A stretch of 42,626 bases of DNA, taken from assembly GCA_964531225.1 (NCBI GenBank), contig CAZHDB010000010.1, positions 1 through 42,626 on the forward strand. The letters run 5' to 3'. The DNA is from CAZHDB01 sp964531225 (lineage in GTDB: Archaea; Thermoproteota; Thermoprotei_A; Sulfolobales; Desulfurococcaceae). Position 1 is the first letter of the stretch, and each line of letters opens with the position of its first letter. The translations under genes and the position numbers were made by a program. This document shows positions 23,436 to 33,769 of the stretch, piece by piece. The notes beneath the pieces were generated by a model. It saw nothing but the letters and a program-made list of their open reading frames with translations, was not told the DNA's origin and searched no databases.

Positions 23436-23872
23436 AGAAGAGATTGTTAGTTGAAACAGATTTTTTGTTTGGTCTTAGTAGTAGAGATAGTCTTTATCCT
23501 ATTGTTATGGAGTTACTGAAAAGACGTAGGAGTGGAGATGTAAAATAGGTATTATCTTCTGTTGCATCACTTGAGGCTTCACTTGTCTTATTATCTAGGG
23601 GTTTTAAATTAGATAAAATAATAAAAATTCTCGAGTTAATGAATACGAAATTAGCGGAATATAGAAGTTAATAATTATATCCTATAGGGCTTGAGTTCTT
23701 AGTTAAATCCCTGGAGCTTAGAAGCAAATATAGTGAGCTCACATTCATCGAGTCAATATATATTGCAATGTCTGCCTTAACACAATACACCTTATTAACA
23801 AATGATAGGACTATGATGGAAATAATGAAGGCTGAAGGTATAGAATATCTTGATTTCCATAGTCTTATGTAA
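23432..23872 (+). pseudogene. VapC-type PIN toxin inactivated by three in-frame stops
   Basis: From TTG 23432, overlapping the antitoxin stop, one continuous frame of 146 codons reads KKRLLVETDFLFGLSSRDSL, then stop at TAG 23546-23548, then VLSSVASLEASLVLLSRGFK, then TAA TAA at 23669-23674, then LEFLVKSLELRSKYSELTFI, then ESIYIAMSALTQYTLLTNDR to TAA 23872. The PIN acidic residues (VETDF, SLEAS, TNDR) are still there. No frameshift is needed, so the loss is purely by nonsense codons. Confidence 0.8.
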
Positions 23873-23906
23873 CTTGATGTATTGCTTTATCGGGGATTCC
23901 ATATAT

Positions 23907-24455
23907 TTAGTCCTGTGTATTAGCTGTAGTCATTGCAAGCTTTAGTTCTAATCGACCGCTTCCTTCAGCTTCATTCCATGAAAGTATTATTGTTATATCA
24001 TATCTTCCCTTGGGAAGCTTCATTGGCTCATCGTATCCAGGTATTACCATCATGACTCTGTAACATTCCTTATTTATATTTAGAAGACATGGCATAGATA
24101 TCCTGTATGAATGTGTAGCATTTGATATTATAGCTTGTCCACTCAATATCAGGGATAAATCGCCATTGACATTACTTGATAAAGCCTTAAACATGATATA
24201 CGTATCCTGTTCTAGCTCAATAGATGTAATGTTCTCAAATACGGCTGTACCACTTGGTTTAGTAATATTCAGGTTTATAGTGATCTCACTTACTTCCTCA
24301 GTCTCGAATGGCCGAGGAGTTTCAGATATTGATACATTACCTATTATGTTAAATACTATTCTTTCCTTCAACATATAATACCCCGCAATAATAGAGCCTA
24401 TAGCCAATATAGCTATTACTAGTGCAAATACTATGTATCTGCTCAAATGCACCAT
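23907..24455 (-). CDS. Membrane-anchored extracellular protein of unknown function
   Basis: 182 residues from ATG 24455. One N-terminal hydrophobic helix (YIVFALVIAILAIGSIIAGY, residues 7-26) is followed by a beta-rich domain with several N-glycosylation-like sites (NVS, NIT, NAT) and two Cys ~10 residues apart (MPCLLNINKECY). This fits a type II or signal-anchored surface protein. The family is not recognised. It is divergent from the CobN-type gene. Confidence 0.65.
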   Translation of the reverse strand: MVHLSRYIVFALVIAILAIGSIIAGYYMLKERIVFNIIGNVSISETPRPFETEEVSEITINLNITKPSGTAVFENITSIELEQDTYIMFKALSSNVNGDLSLILSGQAIISNATHSYRISMPCLLNINKECYRVMMVIPGYDEPMKLPKGRYDITIILSWNEAEGSGRLELKLAMTTANTQD

Positions 24456-24682
24456 CCATACCCCTAGTCAATACTAATACATCGATATACTATAAATGAT
24501 TACTTTTGAACAATAATGTTAAGAAGACTATGACGCTGGGAAAGGCTATAATATGAACAATCACTATATGCTGTTTAAAACCTAGTTTCTACAGTTACTC
24601 CGATACTCTTACATACATTATGCTACCTGGGACTAGTTTAGGCAAAGTATTTATTCTTTAAATTGTACACTTTATATCTTGA

Positions 24683-27600
24683 TTGAGTGCACCTAAAGGT
24701 GGACAAGCGACTATGGTAAGAATAGTATACGTTGGATACGGCTTAAGAAAATCAATGTATGATGCAATACAGTATATAAGAGAAAGCTTTGTCCACGATC
24801 TTGATTTTAGATTTTACAATGTTTCAAGTATTGATAGAGGATTGATTGAACCTGGAAAGTATATTAATGATCTAAAGATGGGCGACATTATATTACTTGA
24901 TATAAGGGGCGGGGATAATGTCTTTAAATATATTGTTCAAGGTGTTAAGGACTCTAGGGCAAAAGCTATTATCGTACTTGTTGGCGGTTCTAGTGATTTA
25001 ATAAAGCTTACGCGGCTTGGAAAGTTCACTATGAGATCGTTTGAAGATAGTAGGTTTAGGAAATTCTTTAGATCTGAAGCCCTGGATTATGGAGCTATTA
25101 TCCGTATAAGGAATATGTTTGAAAAAATTGGAAAGTATCTTCCTATAGGTGTCCTAAGAGATGCCCGCAACTATGTATTGGTTCTTAAATACTATGAGAA
25201 TATGACGTTTAAGAATATGGTAAATATGTTTATGCTATTATTGAAGGAATATATTGATCCGAGTATTGATTATAATGTTGAAGAACCAGATACCATGCCT
25301 TCTATGGGTATATTGGATTTCCATACACAATCTATTTACAATTCATTAAGAGATTATATTGATAACTACGTATATAGGGATAGAAGGCTTATTGGAATAC
25401 TATTTTATGGAGGCCATCACTATGATGAGTCTGTTATTGCTGCAAAAGCACTAGCCGAGTACTTGGAGGATAAGGGATATGGTATCGTACCAGTATTTTC
25501 TAGTGATCTAAGGTATTATAGGGCTATTAAAAAATTCTTTATACTAGATAATAAGCCCATTATTGATGTATTGATTGATCTACTTTGGTTCAGATTTGCA
25601 GGCGGTCCATTGGGAGGCGATCATAGGCACACTTTTACTGTATTGAAAATGCTTAATGTACCTATTCTACATGGTATTCAAATGAGTATCTATACTATTG
25701 ATGAATGGATGGAAAAGAATAGTGTATCTCCTATTGAGACTATTACTACAGTTATTCTACCTGAACTAGATGGCAGGATCGAGCCTATAGTTACACATGG
25801 TAGGAAGGTAATAGAGTTAAATGATTATCTAGTAGATGATTATGTTGTACTTGAAGATAGAGTTAAGAAGATAGCTGAAAGAGCTATAAAATGGTCTAGT
25901 TTAAAGGCAAAGCCTAATTCTGATAAAAAGATAGCCATAATCTTGTATGCCTATCCTCCTGGTGAAGAGAATCTTGGTAAGTGTGCTTATTTAGATGTAT
26001 TTGCTAGTCTTGAAAGACTTTTAGATAGGATGAAGGAAGAGGGATATAGTATACCTTATGTACCTAGCCAAAATGATCTCAAGTATAGTCTACTTAAAAT
26101 GTACATGGTTGCAAGCGGTAAGGCTAAGGACGTAAATCGCCATAATAGTATTAAACTGGATCTTGGCAAGTATAGGGAGTTCTTTAACGAATTACCTACT
26201 GAAGTGCGTAGAGAGGTTATTAGGGAATGGGGTGATCCTAAGGATCTTGGCGATTATATAGTTATTCCTGGTATAGAGTTGGGTAATATCTTCATAGGTA
26301 TTCAGCCTTCAAGAGGATATCATGAGGATCCAGGCAAGATCTATCATAGCCGTAGCTTGCCTCCTACACACCACTATATTGCATTCTATAAGTGGATAGA
26401 AAAGATCTTTGGAGCTGATGCAGTAATTCATTTAGGTACTCATGGAACTCTCGAGTTTATGCCCGGTAAGGAAGTTGGTTTAACAAGTAAATGTTATCCA
26501 GACATATTGATTGGCAACCTGCCTAATATATACGTGTATCACGTGACTAATCCTTCTGAAGCAAGTATTGCTAAGAGGAGATCATATGCTTTAATAATAG
26601 ATCATGCAAGTCCTCCTCTTATGCATGGTAAGGTGCCTGATGAAATAAGTTACTTAGAGAATCTACTGGCACAGTATTATGATACTTTACAATTTGATAA
26701 AGATAAGGCAAGTGAAATTGGAAAGAAAATTATTGAGAAAGCACAGGAGTATGGACTTGGCAGATCAATTGATGAAATACATGATAAGATACAGGAGTAT
26801 AAAGTTGCATTAATGCCTAAGGGGCTACATGTCCTCGGAAATAAAATGCGTGGAGAAGATGTTATTAATTATTTACTCTATGTCTCAAGATACGATAGGG
26901 GGACGATTAAGAGTTTATATCGATTAGTAGCTGAAGCAGAAGGAATTGATTATGATGAGATACTTTCCAATAAGCAGCCTAATAAGTCTAAACTATACGA
27001 ATTTATAGAGTTTAAGGCCCGGAAGATTATTGAAAAACATATATTCCAAGGCCAAGGTATATCAAAGGTCATAAATGATCTGGATCTTGAGAAAATAGAT
27101 AGAAGAGAATTAGAGAATACACTCAACTATCTTAAGAAGATAAGGGATAATATTGAGTCATCTGATGAGATAGGTTCTATTCTATCAGCACTTGAGGGAG
27201 AATATATTCTACCGGGCTCGGGAGGAGATCCTGTTAGAACGCCAGAGATCTATCCAACTGGTAGGAATATGTACCAATTAGATCCAACCAATATACCTAC
27301 GGAAATTGCTTGGAAGAGGGGAGAGGAGATTGCTGAGAAAATTATTAGAGAATACTATGAAAAATATGGAGCTTATCCACGTGTTGTTAGTGTAGTACTA
27401 TGGGCTTTTGAGACTATGAAGACTGGTGGAGAGACTATTGCAATGATATTCAGGCTCTTGGGAGTAAAGCCTGTGTGGAAAACACCGTATATTAGGGATA
27501 TTGAAGTAATTCCATTAAAAGATCTTGGTAGGCCAAGGATTGATGTATCCATAAATATATGTGGAATATTTAGAGATACCTTTTATAACTTAATAGAACT

Positions 27601-28447
27601 TATAGACAAGGCAATAAAGCTTGTTTCAAATCTTGATGAGCCTCTGGAATCTAATTATGTAAAGGCCAATACATTATATTTGTCTAAGAAGAATCCCGGA
27701 ATAGAACCTACAATAAGGATCTTTGGTCCTCCGCCAGACAAGTATGCTACTAGCTTAACTACAATGATTGAGACAAGTTCATGGAGAGATGAGAGCGAAT
27801 TAATTAAAGCATATATTGAGAACATGAGGTATGCCTATGGAGAAAATGTTCATGGAGTTAATGCTCAAGAATCTTTCATGGAATTGTCAAGGCTTAGTGA
27901 TATTGTTTTACAAATTAGAGATAGTGTAGACTATGAAATAACTGATCTGGATCACTACTACGAGTTCCTAGGAGGATTAAGTAGAACAATCACGGAATTG
28001 AAGAATAAGAAGCCGGAAATACTAGTAGCTGATACAACAAGGGAGAGAATTAAGATAGAAACTATTGAAGAATCTATTCGTAGAGGCGTAATTACGAGAT
28101 TATTAAATCCGGTATGGATTAATGAAATGCTAAAACACGATCATCATGGAGGCGAAAAAATAGCTAGTAGAGTAGAATATCTACTAGGATTTGCAGCAAC
28201 AACTCATGCTGTAGATAATTGGATATGGGATAAGGTAGCTGAAAAACTCGTATTTAATGAAGACAATATGAACAAGATCATGAATAATAATCCATGGGCA
28301 TTTAAGAAAATGATACATAGACTCCTCGAGGCCTATGAAAGAGGGTATTGGAAAACAAGTAGTGAAGTAATAAATAGATTAAAGCAATTACTTGAAAAGA
28401 CTGATGAATACATTGCTGATATTAAGACAATAATATATAAGCATTAG
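24683..28447 (+). CDS. cobN: CobN/BchH-type chelatase large subunit
   Basis: 1254 residues from TTG 24683; ATG 24713 (MVRIVYVGYG) is an alternative. Length and motifs fit the large subunit of aerobic cobaltochelatase and Mg-chelatase: GGPLGGDHRHTFT at ~310, the signature HLGTHGTLEFMPGKEVGL at ~580, LPGSGGDPVRTPEIYPTGRN at ~850, and the C-terminal KKMIHRLLEAYERGYW. The subunit binds the tetrapyrrole and the metal. CobN enzymes normally need an AAA+ partner (CobS/BchI) and a VWA partner (CobT/BchD). None is in this window, nor any corrin synthesis gene. The role here is open: salvage, another tetrapyrrole or another metal. No stop or frameshift is seen. Confidence 0.9.
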   Translation: MSAPKGGQATMVRIVYVGYGLRKSMYDAIQYIRESFVHDLDFRFYNVSSIDRGLIEPGKYINDLKMGDIILLDIRGGDNVFKYIVQGVKDSRAKAIIVLVGGSSDLIKLTRLGKFTMRSFEDSRFRKFFRSEALDYGAIIRIRNMFEKIGKYLPIGVLRDARNYVLVLKYYENMTFKNMVNMFMLLLKEYIDPSIDYNVEEPDTMPSMGILDFHTQSIYNSLRDYIDNYVYRDRRLIGILFYGGHHYDESVIAAKALAEYLEDKGYGIVPVFSSDLRYYRAIKKFFILDNKPIIDVLIDLLWFRFAGGPLGGDHRHTFTVLKMLNVPILHGIQMSIYTIDEWMEKNSVSPIETITTVILPELDGRIEPIVTHGRKVIELNDYLVDDYVVLEDRVKKIAERAIKWSSLKAKPNSDKKIAIILYAYPPGEENLGKCAYLDVFASLERLLDRMKEEGYSIPYVPSQNDLKYSLLKMYMVASGKAKDVNRHNSIKLDLGKYREFFNELPTEVRREVIREWGDPKDLGDYIVIPGIELGNIFIGIQPSRGYHEDPGKIYHSRSLPPTHHYIAFYKWIEKIFGADAVIHLGTHGTLEFMPGKEVGLTSKCYPDILIGNLPNIYVYHVTNPSEASIAKRRSYALIIDHASPPLMHGKVPDEISYLENLLAQYYDTLQFDKDKASEIGKKIIEKAQEYGLGRSIDEIHDKIQEYKVALMPKGLHVLGNKMRGEDVINYLLYVSRYDRGTIKSLYRLVAEAEGIDYDEILSNKQPNKSKLYEFIEFKARKIIEKHIFQGQGISKVINDLDLEKIDRRELENTLNYLKKIRDNIESSDEIGSILSALEGEYILPGSGGDPVRTPEIYPTGRNMYQLDPTNIPTEIAWKRGEEIAEKIIREYYEKYGAYPRVVSVVLWAFETMKTGGETIAMIFRLLGVKPVWKTPYIRDIEVIPLKDLGRPRIDVSINICGIFRDTFYNLIELIDKAIKLVSNLDEPLESNYVKANTLYLSKKNPGIEPTIRIFGPPPDKYATSLTTMIETSSWRDESELIKAYIENMRYAYGENVHGVNAQESFMELSRLSDIVLQIRDSVDYEITDLDHYYEFLGGLSRTITELKNKKPEILVADTTRERIKIETIEESIRRGVITRLLNPVWINEMLKHDHHGGEKIASRVEYLLGFAATTHAVDNWIWDKVAEKLVFNEDNMNKIMNNNPWAFKKMIHRLLEAYERGYWKTSSEVINRLKQLLEKTDEYIADIKTIIYKH

Positions 28448-28675
28448 CTGAGTATAGCATAATCAAGTAGTTATAAATAACTAGTTTCTCGGCCTAAATT
28501 ATTTATAATGTATTGATAAACGGTATTACATTCTCCATAACTTTCTTAATATCATTTATATAGTTTATAAAATTTTGATCATTTTTCATATCCTCTCCTT
28601 AAGTTTTGCGTAAAAAATATATATTTTTGATAAAATATTAAAGTGTAAAATCCTAATTTACAAGTTGGTGGTATA

Positions 28676-31429
28676 TTGAATATATCTAGGTCTATATTCT
28701 CAATATTCTTACTATTGATTCTCTTCCAAGGATCCCTAATAGTATATGGTGGAGAAGCAGTTAGTGTAGATGATGAGTATATAGGCTATATTGATTGGAG
28801 AGATTTAAGGAATATTAGTGTATATGATGACGGTAATAATTTAGTTATAGAAGCCTTATTCTGGGATTATATGCCATTATGTGGATCATATTTTACAGGT
28901 TTTCGAGCATTAATGGTAGGACTAGATCTTGATAATAATAGGTATACGGGTTATCTACCTGGAGTACTTAATCAATATAGTAGTGGCGCGGAAATTACAT
29001 TATATGCTACGATCAATTCTAATATGGTTACTGGTTTAGTTATTAACAAATATGCTAGTGATGGTACATATATTGGGACATTTAATCATCCAGAATGGGT
29101 TGAACCTATTACAAATTTGGGCTTTAAAATTAGTATACCATTGAATTGGTTAAATATAACTAATGGGGATACAATAGCTATCTTATCTCCAAGAACTTCA
29201 GTATACTTTGCAGATCAAATATACGTGACCAATGTAAACTTTACCATACCCTATGCTAATAATATTGTATTAAATGGAATAGATAATGACTGGCGCTATA
29301 TAGATCCAGCTATAGTTGATTATGATGAACCATGTGGTGCCGAAGGAGAATGCGACCTTATAGAACAGTTCTTCGCATCAAATAATGAATCTTTATTTAT
29401 AGCCTTTAGACGCGGTAATCACATAGATGAAAACAGCTTAGATAAATACAATTCGTGGGACTGGGGCTTAATTACTCATCTAGATACCGACTTAGATGGT
29501 TCTACAGACTACAGCATCATCTTCCGTAGTAAATATGTTGCTGTATTTAACTATGGTAATTATCAAACGATATATTATTATCCAGGTTCACCGGAACTAA
29601 ATATGTCTGATCCCTATGATGATTTTGTCGAGTACAGCATTAGTCCATCAATTATAGGGTTATCAAGTGATCTAGCTGGTAGAAACATTACCATTTATAC
29701 GACGTACATGTCTATTTCTACAGTAGATCCTCTTGGAACGAATGAGGGGATGAGTTATGGTATGTCTAGAGTATTTTATACAATTGGTGTAGGCGGATAC
29801 ATTACGTATCCTATAGATTATTTTTATAAATATATATATCATTGGGGTAGTGTCAATGCGGGTAATGCAGATATAAACTTATACGCTACATCGTCAACAT
29901 ACGTCTACTTATGGGCAGTGGTCAATGAACCAACGGGCAATGCATCATTACCACTTGGATACTCTCTCGATGGATACTATTATGTGCTAGAAATAGCCTA
30001 TCCTGATAGAATCCAGTGGCCAATAACAATTAATGTAAATGTGTCTAGTAACTCAACACTATTCTACTACAACAAGTCTACTGGTACATATGAGGCTATT
30101 AATGACCAAATATATGATCCTGTAAATAATTTTATCAGGGCAAATATATCCATGGAGGAATACTTGGCAGGTGATGAACCAGTTTTTGTTGCCGCTGAAA
30201 ACCCAGTATTAAAGACTAGTCCATCTACTGGACATGTAGGCTCCATAATCCACGTTTATGGTAAAGGCTTTGAACCATTATCCTTGGTCACAGTATATCT
30301 CGATACTAATACATATGTTCTGGCAACAACCTATAGTAATGAAGACGGCGAAATAGATCTATATTTACAATTACCATTAGCAAATATGGATCCCGGCATA
30401 CATATGATAATGGCTGAAGATAGCTATGGATTATTATTAAAGAAGGGCTTCAATGTAACAGATCCTATGATCCAGGTTAGCCCATCATCTGGTGCCATTG
30501 GCCAAGAAATATCTATTACTGTATCTGGACTTTCACCTAGCCAAACATACTATGTATTATTTGATGACTCAGTAGTTATGACTACGTTATTAATGGCGGA
30601 TCAAGATGGCAATATTGATACAGGTATTTGGAGCATTGATGGAACAAGTACGGTAAGCCTTAGAATACCAGCTACAAATGAGGGAGTACATAAGATCTCT
30701 GTAGTATATTATCCATTAGATATCGCAGGAACTAATGGCAATTATAGTCTACCTATAGAAATATCAAGTACGACGATAACCGTCTCCCAGGGTCTTGCTA
30801 CAACGAGTCTATTAGATGAATTAAGGAGTTCAATTAATAATGTAAATAGTACATTATTTAACCTAATGATTGGGCTTGAATCTAATTTAACAGATCTAGC
30901 AGATGCACTTGATATACTAGAGGGGATTGTAGATGATTTATCTAATAATGTTGATTATCTATCAAGTATTGTTGACCAATTAGAGTCTATGGCTGTGGAG
31001 AATATTACATCGTTACAGAGTGAAATAGATGCTATTAGTTTGCAATTATCAGATCTCATATCCGGTACTGAACAAGCAATAGGAGATGTTATGGAGTTAA
31101 TTGATGAACTAGACTCTAGGATTACCTCTATGAATGAGAGTTATTCGAATATTACAAGCGGGCAATTAGCTAAGATTATGCAGTTAAGAAGTGATCTTGA
31201 GCAATTACTAGACACTATAATTACATTATCAAGTAGAATAGATACTTTGAGTAGTAATCTTGAAGATACAAGTTCAACCATTGCAACACAATTACAAGAA
31301 GGTATACAGGAACTAAAAGAAGATCTTGTATCTTCAAAGCAATTACTATCAATTCTAGCAATTATAGGCCTAATAGCTAGCATAATAGCTATAATAGTAG
31401 CGCTATTCTTGTTAAAGAGAAGACACTAA
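28676..31429 (+). CDS. Large secreted surface protein with beta domains, coiled-coil stalk and C-terminal membrane anchor
   Basis: 917 residues from TTG 28676 with GGTGG at 28667-28671. Residues 1-26 are a signal peptide (SIFSIFLLLILFQGSLIVYG). Two N-terminal sandwich-like units contain Asp-rich ligand-type motifs (GLDLDNNRYTGYLPG, TDLDGSTDYSIIF), similar in style to carbohydrate-binding or DOMON folds. Two IPT/Ig-like repeats follow (SPSTGHVGSIIHVYGKGFEP at ~515; SPSSGAIGQEISITVSGLSP at ~602). Heptad-rich coiled coil runs ~705-885, then a C-terminal helix (ILAIIGLIASIIAIIVALFL) and KRRH. The stalk-and-anchor plan recalls tetrabrachion of Staphylothermus, but this is a different protein. It is downstream of cobN with its own probable promoter. 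Confidence 0.8.
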   Translation: MNISRSIFSIFLLLILFQGSLIVYGGEAVSVDDEYIGYIDWRDLRNISVYDDGNNLVIEALFWDYMPLCGSYFTGFRALMVGLDLDNNRYTGYLPGVLNQYSSGAEITLYATINSNMVTGLVINKYASDGTYIGTFNHPEWVEPITNLGFKISIPLNWLNITNGDTIAILSPRTSVYFADQIYVTNVNFTIPYANNIVLNGIDNDWRYIDPAIVDYDEPCGAEGECDLIEQFFASNNESLFIAFRRGNHIDENSLDKYNSWDWGLITHLDTDLDGSTDYSIIFRSKYVAVFNYGNYQTIYYYPGSPELNMSDPYDDFVEYSISPSIIGLSSDLAGRNITIYTTYMSISTVDPLGTNEGMSYGMSRVFYTIGVGGYITYPIDYFYKYIYHWGSVNAGNADINLYATSSTYVYLWAVVNEPTGNASLPLGYSLDGYYYVLEIAYPDRIQWPITINVNVSSNSTLFYYNKSTGTYEAINDQIYDPVNNFIRANISMEEYLAGDEPVFVAAENPVLKTSPSTGHVGSIIHVYGKGFEPLSLVTVYLDTNTYVLATTYSNEDGEIDLYLQLPLANMDPGIHMIMAEDSYGLLLKKGFNVTDPMIQVSPSSGAIGQEISITVSGLSPSQTYYVLFDDSVVMTTLLMADQDGNIDTGIWSIDGTSTVSLRIPATNEGVHKISVVYYPLDIAGTNGNYSLPIEISSTTITVSQGLATTSLLDELRSSINNVNSTLFNLMIGLESNLTDLADALDILEGIVDDLSNNVDYLSSIVDQLESMAVENITSLQSEIDAISLQLSDLISGTEQAIGDVMELIDELDSRITSMNESYSNITSGQLAKIMQLRSDLEQLLDTIITLSSRIDTLSSNLEDTSSTIATQLQEGIQELKEDLVSSKQLLSILAIIGLIASIIAIIVALFLLKRRH

Positions 31430-31525
31430 TTTCCTTCAGTTAAGTACTAACTATTTTTTAATCGTATATGTATATTCGTCTCTAGACGTTTATAATCGAG
31501 TATAATTTGGTAAAAAATATCGTGT

Positions 31526-32284
31526 TTAATAAATTAATTTATTTTGTTCATAATCTATTTTTAATACCAATTCAATCTTTTCCATATTAATTGAGAATAC
31601 TAGTGGGATCTTTAATTGCCTGTACATAGGCTTTGCCTTACCAGCATCTATCTTAAATGGTGCATCATGGCCGGGTATAACTATACTTGCTAATCTAGAT
31701 ATTTTATCAATGCTTTGAATCCACTCATTTAAGCTTGAAAAGACTAGTCCTGGTTCTCTCTTATTATATTCATATGCATTCTTAACTGCATCTCCAACAA
31801 TAATTGCCTCAGCATCTTTTATCAAGTAGCCCATAGACCCTGGTGTATGACCGGGCAAACTAATTGCTATAAGGCCCGGGATAACTTCTTCATTATCTTC
31901 TATAGGTATAACTCTCTTTTCAGCAGAGGCTTTTTCTAGAATAGTCTTAGCAACATATAGGTCTCCGCGTTTTTCCGGCTCCCTAGATAATGCATAATCA
32001 TATTCTAATTTGCTTATATAGATCTTTGCATTAGGGAATAACTCAATATTCTCTATGTGATCGAAGTGTGAATGAGTTAGTAATATTCCATTTACTGCTG
32101 TAGAGGATATACCTAGTTCTAATAGTCTTTCTAATAATATTTTCCTTGTATTATACGTTCCAGTATCAATTAAGTATATTCCCTTCCCCGATATTATTAG
32201 TATGACTGTAGACCAGCCTAGAAACCCGATTGGAGAAGATATAGGATATCCCTGCAATATTATGATGTATCGTGTCTTAGGCAT
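31526..32284 (-). CDS. Metallo-beta-lactamase-fold hydrolase
   Basis: 252 residues from ATG 32284. The metal motif THSHFDH is at 70-76 (H71, H73, D75, H76); the later ligands are H in LPGHTPGSM, D in IIVGDAV and H in VIPGHDAPF. This complete set supports a binuclear-metal hydrolase of the N-acyl-homoserine-lactonase or glyoxalase-II-like branch; the substrate is unknown. It follows the symporter genes on the same strand (16 bases apart), so it may belong to that operon. Confidence 0.88.
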   Translation of the reverse strand: MPKTRYIIILQGYPISSPIGFLGWSTVILIISGKGIYLIDTGTYNTRKILLERLLELGISSTAVNGILLTHSHFDHIENIELFPNAKIYISKLEYDYALSREPEKRGDLYVAKTILEKASAEKRVIPIEDNEEVIPGLIAISLPGHTPGSMGYLIKDAEAIIVGDAVKNAYEYNKREPGLVFSSLNEWIQSIDKISRLASIVIPGHDAPFKIDAGKAKPMYRQLKIPLVFSINMEKIELVLKIDYEQNKLIY

Positions 32285-32300
32285 TAGATTTTACCTTCAT

Positions 32301-33281
32301 TTAAAGCTTCTTAAATAGGCCATGAAATCTATCTATGCTTTCTTTTGGTGGAGGAGGAGTTATTAAACCTAATATAATATACGTTACTCCGCCTAGCATT
32401 AGGCCCCATAATACGTTATATATACCTAGGGGGAATGGTATGACAATCCATGTAACTACAGAAGTTATTGCAGCGACTATGATACTTCCATAAGCCGCTA
32501 CTTTACCTGCTCTAGGCCAATAAAGTATTCCTACTAATGGGAAGAAATAGCTTGATATAGCTATTGCTGTACCAGCAGTTGATATTGGAACTATTAATCC
32601 AGGCCTACTTAACGCAAATATCATTATAATAATACCAAGTATTAGTACCAATAATCTTGCATAGAATGTCTCTTTTTCAGGGGGAAGTTTCTTCTTTAAG
32701 GGGTTGACATATAAGTCTCTAAGGAGTAGTGAGCTAGAAGTTAGCAATTGGCTATCAAGTGTAGACATGCCAGCCGCAAATGCACCAGCTACAACAATTG
32801 CTGCAAGCCATAGTGGTAGATATCTTGTTGCAAACTCTATAGTAGCTGCATCAGTAGCAGCGCCAGTAAGTCCTGGAACAAGTATTGTTGCTGAAATACC
32901 TAGTAAGAAGACGGGTATGGTCTGTACCCATCCACTTAGTATGGATAATAATGCAGCGCTTTTACCGAGTGTTTCAAGTCTCTTAGCAACTAATAATCTC
33001 TGAAACATATGGGGTAGTAATACGGCGTTACCCCATGTAAGTACATATCCTATCCATATTCCAAATCCCATTTTACCGGGAGTTAATAGGTCAGGATTTT
33101 CGGAAATGATTTTAGTAAATAATGATTCGAATCCGCCTACTAGATGTACTGCATATAATGATAATCCAAGCATTACTGTTAGGAAGAATATTCCCTGAAG
33201 CACATCAGTCCATACTACAGATCTCAATCCACCGATCAAGACGTAGATAACCATTACTATAAACATTAATGAAACTCCCAT
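32301..33281 (-). CDS. Sodium:solute symporter, C-terminal two thirds (split by frameshift)
   Basis: 326 residues. It is the later part of an SSS-family symporter: YVLIGGLRSVVWTDVLQGIF is the family's TM5-6 region with its conserved GG(L/M)xxVxxTD, followed by further helices including AAGMSTLDSQLLTSSSLLLRD, the sodium-binding TM8-type motif. It lacks the N-terminal ~5 helices, which are in the overlapping frame at 33266-33769. The ATG at 33281 is only the first in-frame Met, not a natural start. The full transporter would have ~13 helices and ~490 residues. The substrate is not predictable. Confidence 0.8.
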   Translation of the reverse strand: MGVSLMFIVMVIYVLIGGLRSVVWTDVLQGIFFLTVMLGLSLYAVHLVGGFESLFTKIISENPDLLTPGKMGFGIWIGYVLTWGNAVLLPHMFQRLLVAKRLETLGKSAALLSILSGWVQTIPVFLLGISATILVPGLTGAATDAATIEFATRYLPLWLAAIVVAGAFAAGMSTLDSQLLTSSSLLLRDLYVNPLKKKLPPEKETFYARLLVLILGIIIMIFALSRPGLIVPISTAGTAIAISSYFFPLVGILYWPRAGKVAAYGSIIVAAITSVVTWIVIPFPLGIYNVLWGLMLGGVTYIILGLITPPPPKESIDRFHGLFKKL

Positions 33282-33769
33282 ATGTATGGTATTCCGCCCA
33301 TTGTAAAGCTTTCAAGAGCCATGCCCGCACCCATTAACTGTACTGATATATAGGGTACTAAAGCAATAACACCGATAACTGCAGCCAGTGCTCCTAGAAG
33401 ACTTGTTCCATAATAATCGTTTATAAGCTCTGAATATGTTATGTAGCCATATTTCTTGCCTACAAGCCATACTCTAGGCCCAAAAAACCATAGCATCATG
33501 GGCCATAAGAGATTCCACATCATCATCATACTTACGAATGATAAGCCGAGTCTATAGTTGCCTCCAACAGCTCCTAGGAATGTCCACATACTCGCATAGG
33601 TAGCTATGAACGTCATAGATAATGCAAGTAAACCTATAGTTCTATTAGCTAGATAATAGTCCTCGGGAGTGGCCTTTGTTCTCTTATATCCCCAATAACC
33701 AATTGCAAGCATTATAGCTAAATATGAACCAATAACAATTAAGACTATAGATACAAGGTCCAAAATCAC
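33266..33769 (-). CDS. Sodium:solute symporter, N-terminal third (split by frameshift)
   Basis: 167 residues from the start at 33769. It carries the SSS N terminus (YWGYKRTKATPEDYYLANRT, MTFIATYASMWTFLGAVGGN, YGYITYSELINDYYG). The frame ends with GIPYIWEFH and a stop, while the next frame continues GVSLMFIVMVIYV. Adding one G to the TGGGAG run near 33273 joins them as PYIW-GVSLMF. One-base loss or a sequencing error is therefore likely. The gene starts within 4 bases of the stop of the small upstream membrane protein, so it is translationally coupled. Confidence 0.8.
   Translation of the reverse strand: MILDLVSIVLIVIGSYLAIMLAIGYWGYKRTKATPEDYYLANRTIGLLALSMTFIATYASMWTFLGAVGGNYRLGLSFVSMMMMWNLLWPMMLWFFGPRVWLVGKKYGYITYSELINDYYGTSLLGALAAVIGVIALVPYISVQLMGAGMALESFTMGGIPYIWEFH

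Noticed and set aside
28676..31429. Tetrabrachion itself
   Set aside because: The coiled coil and anchor are similar in style, but the protein is much shorter and the N-terminal domains differ; no sequence match can be claimed.
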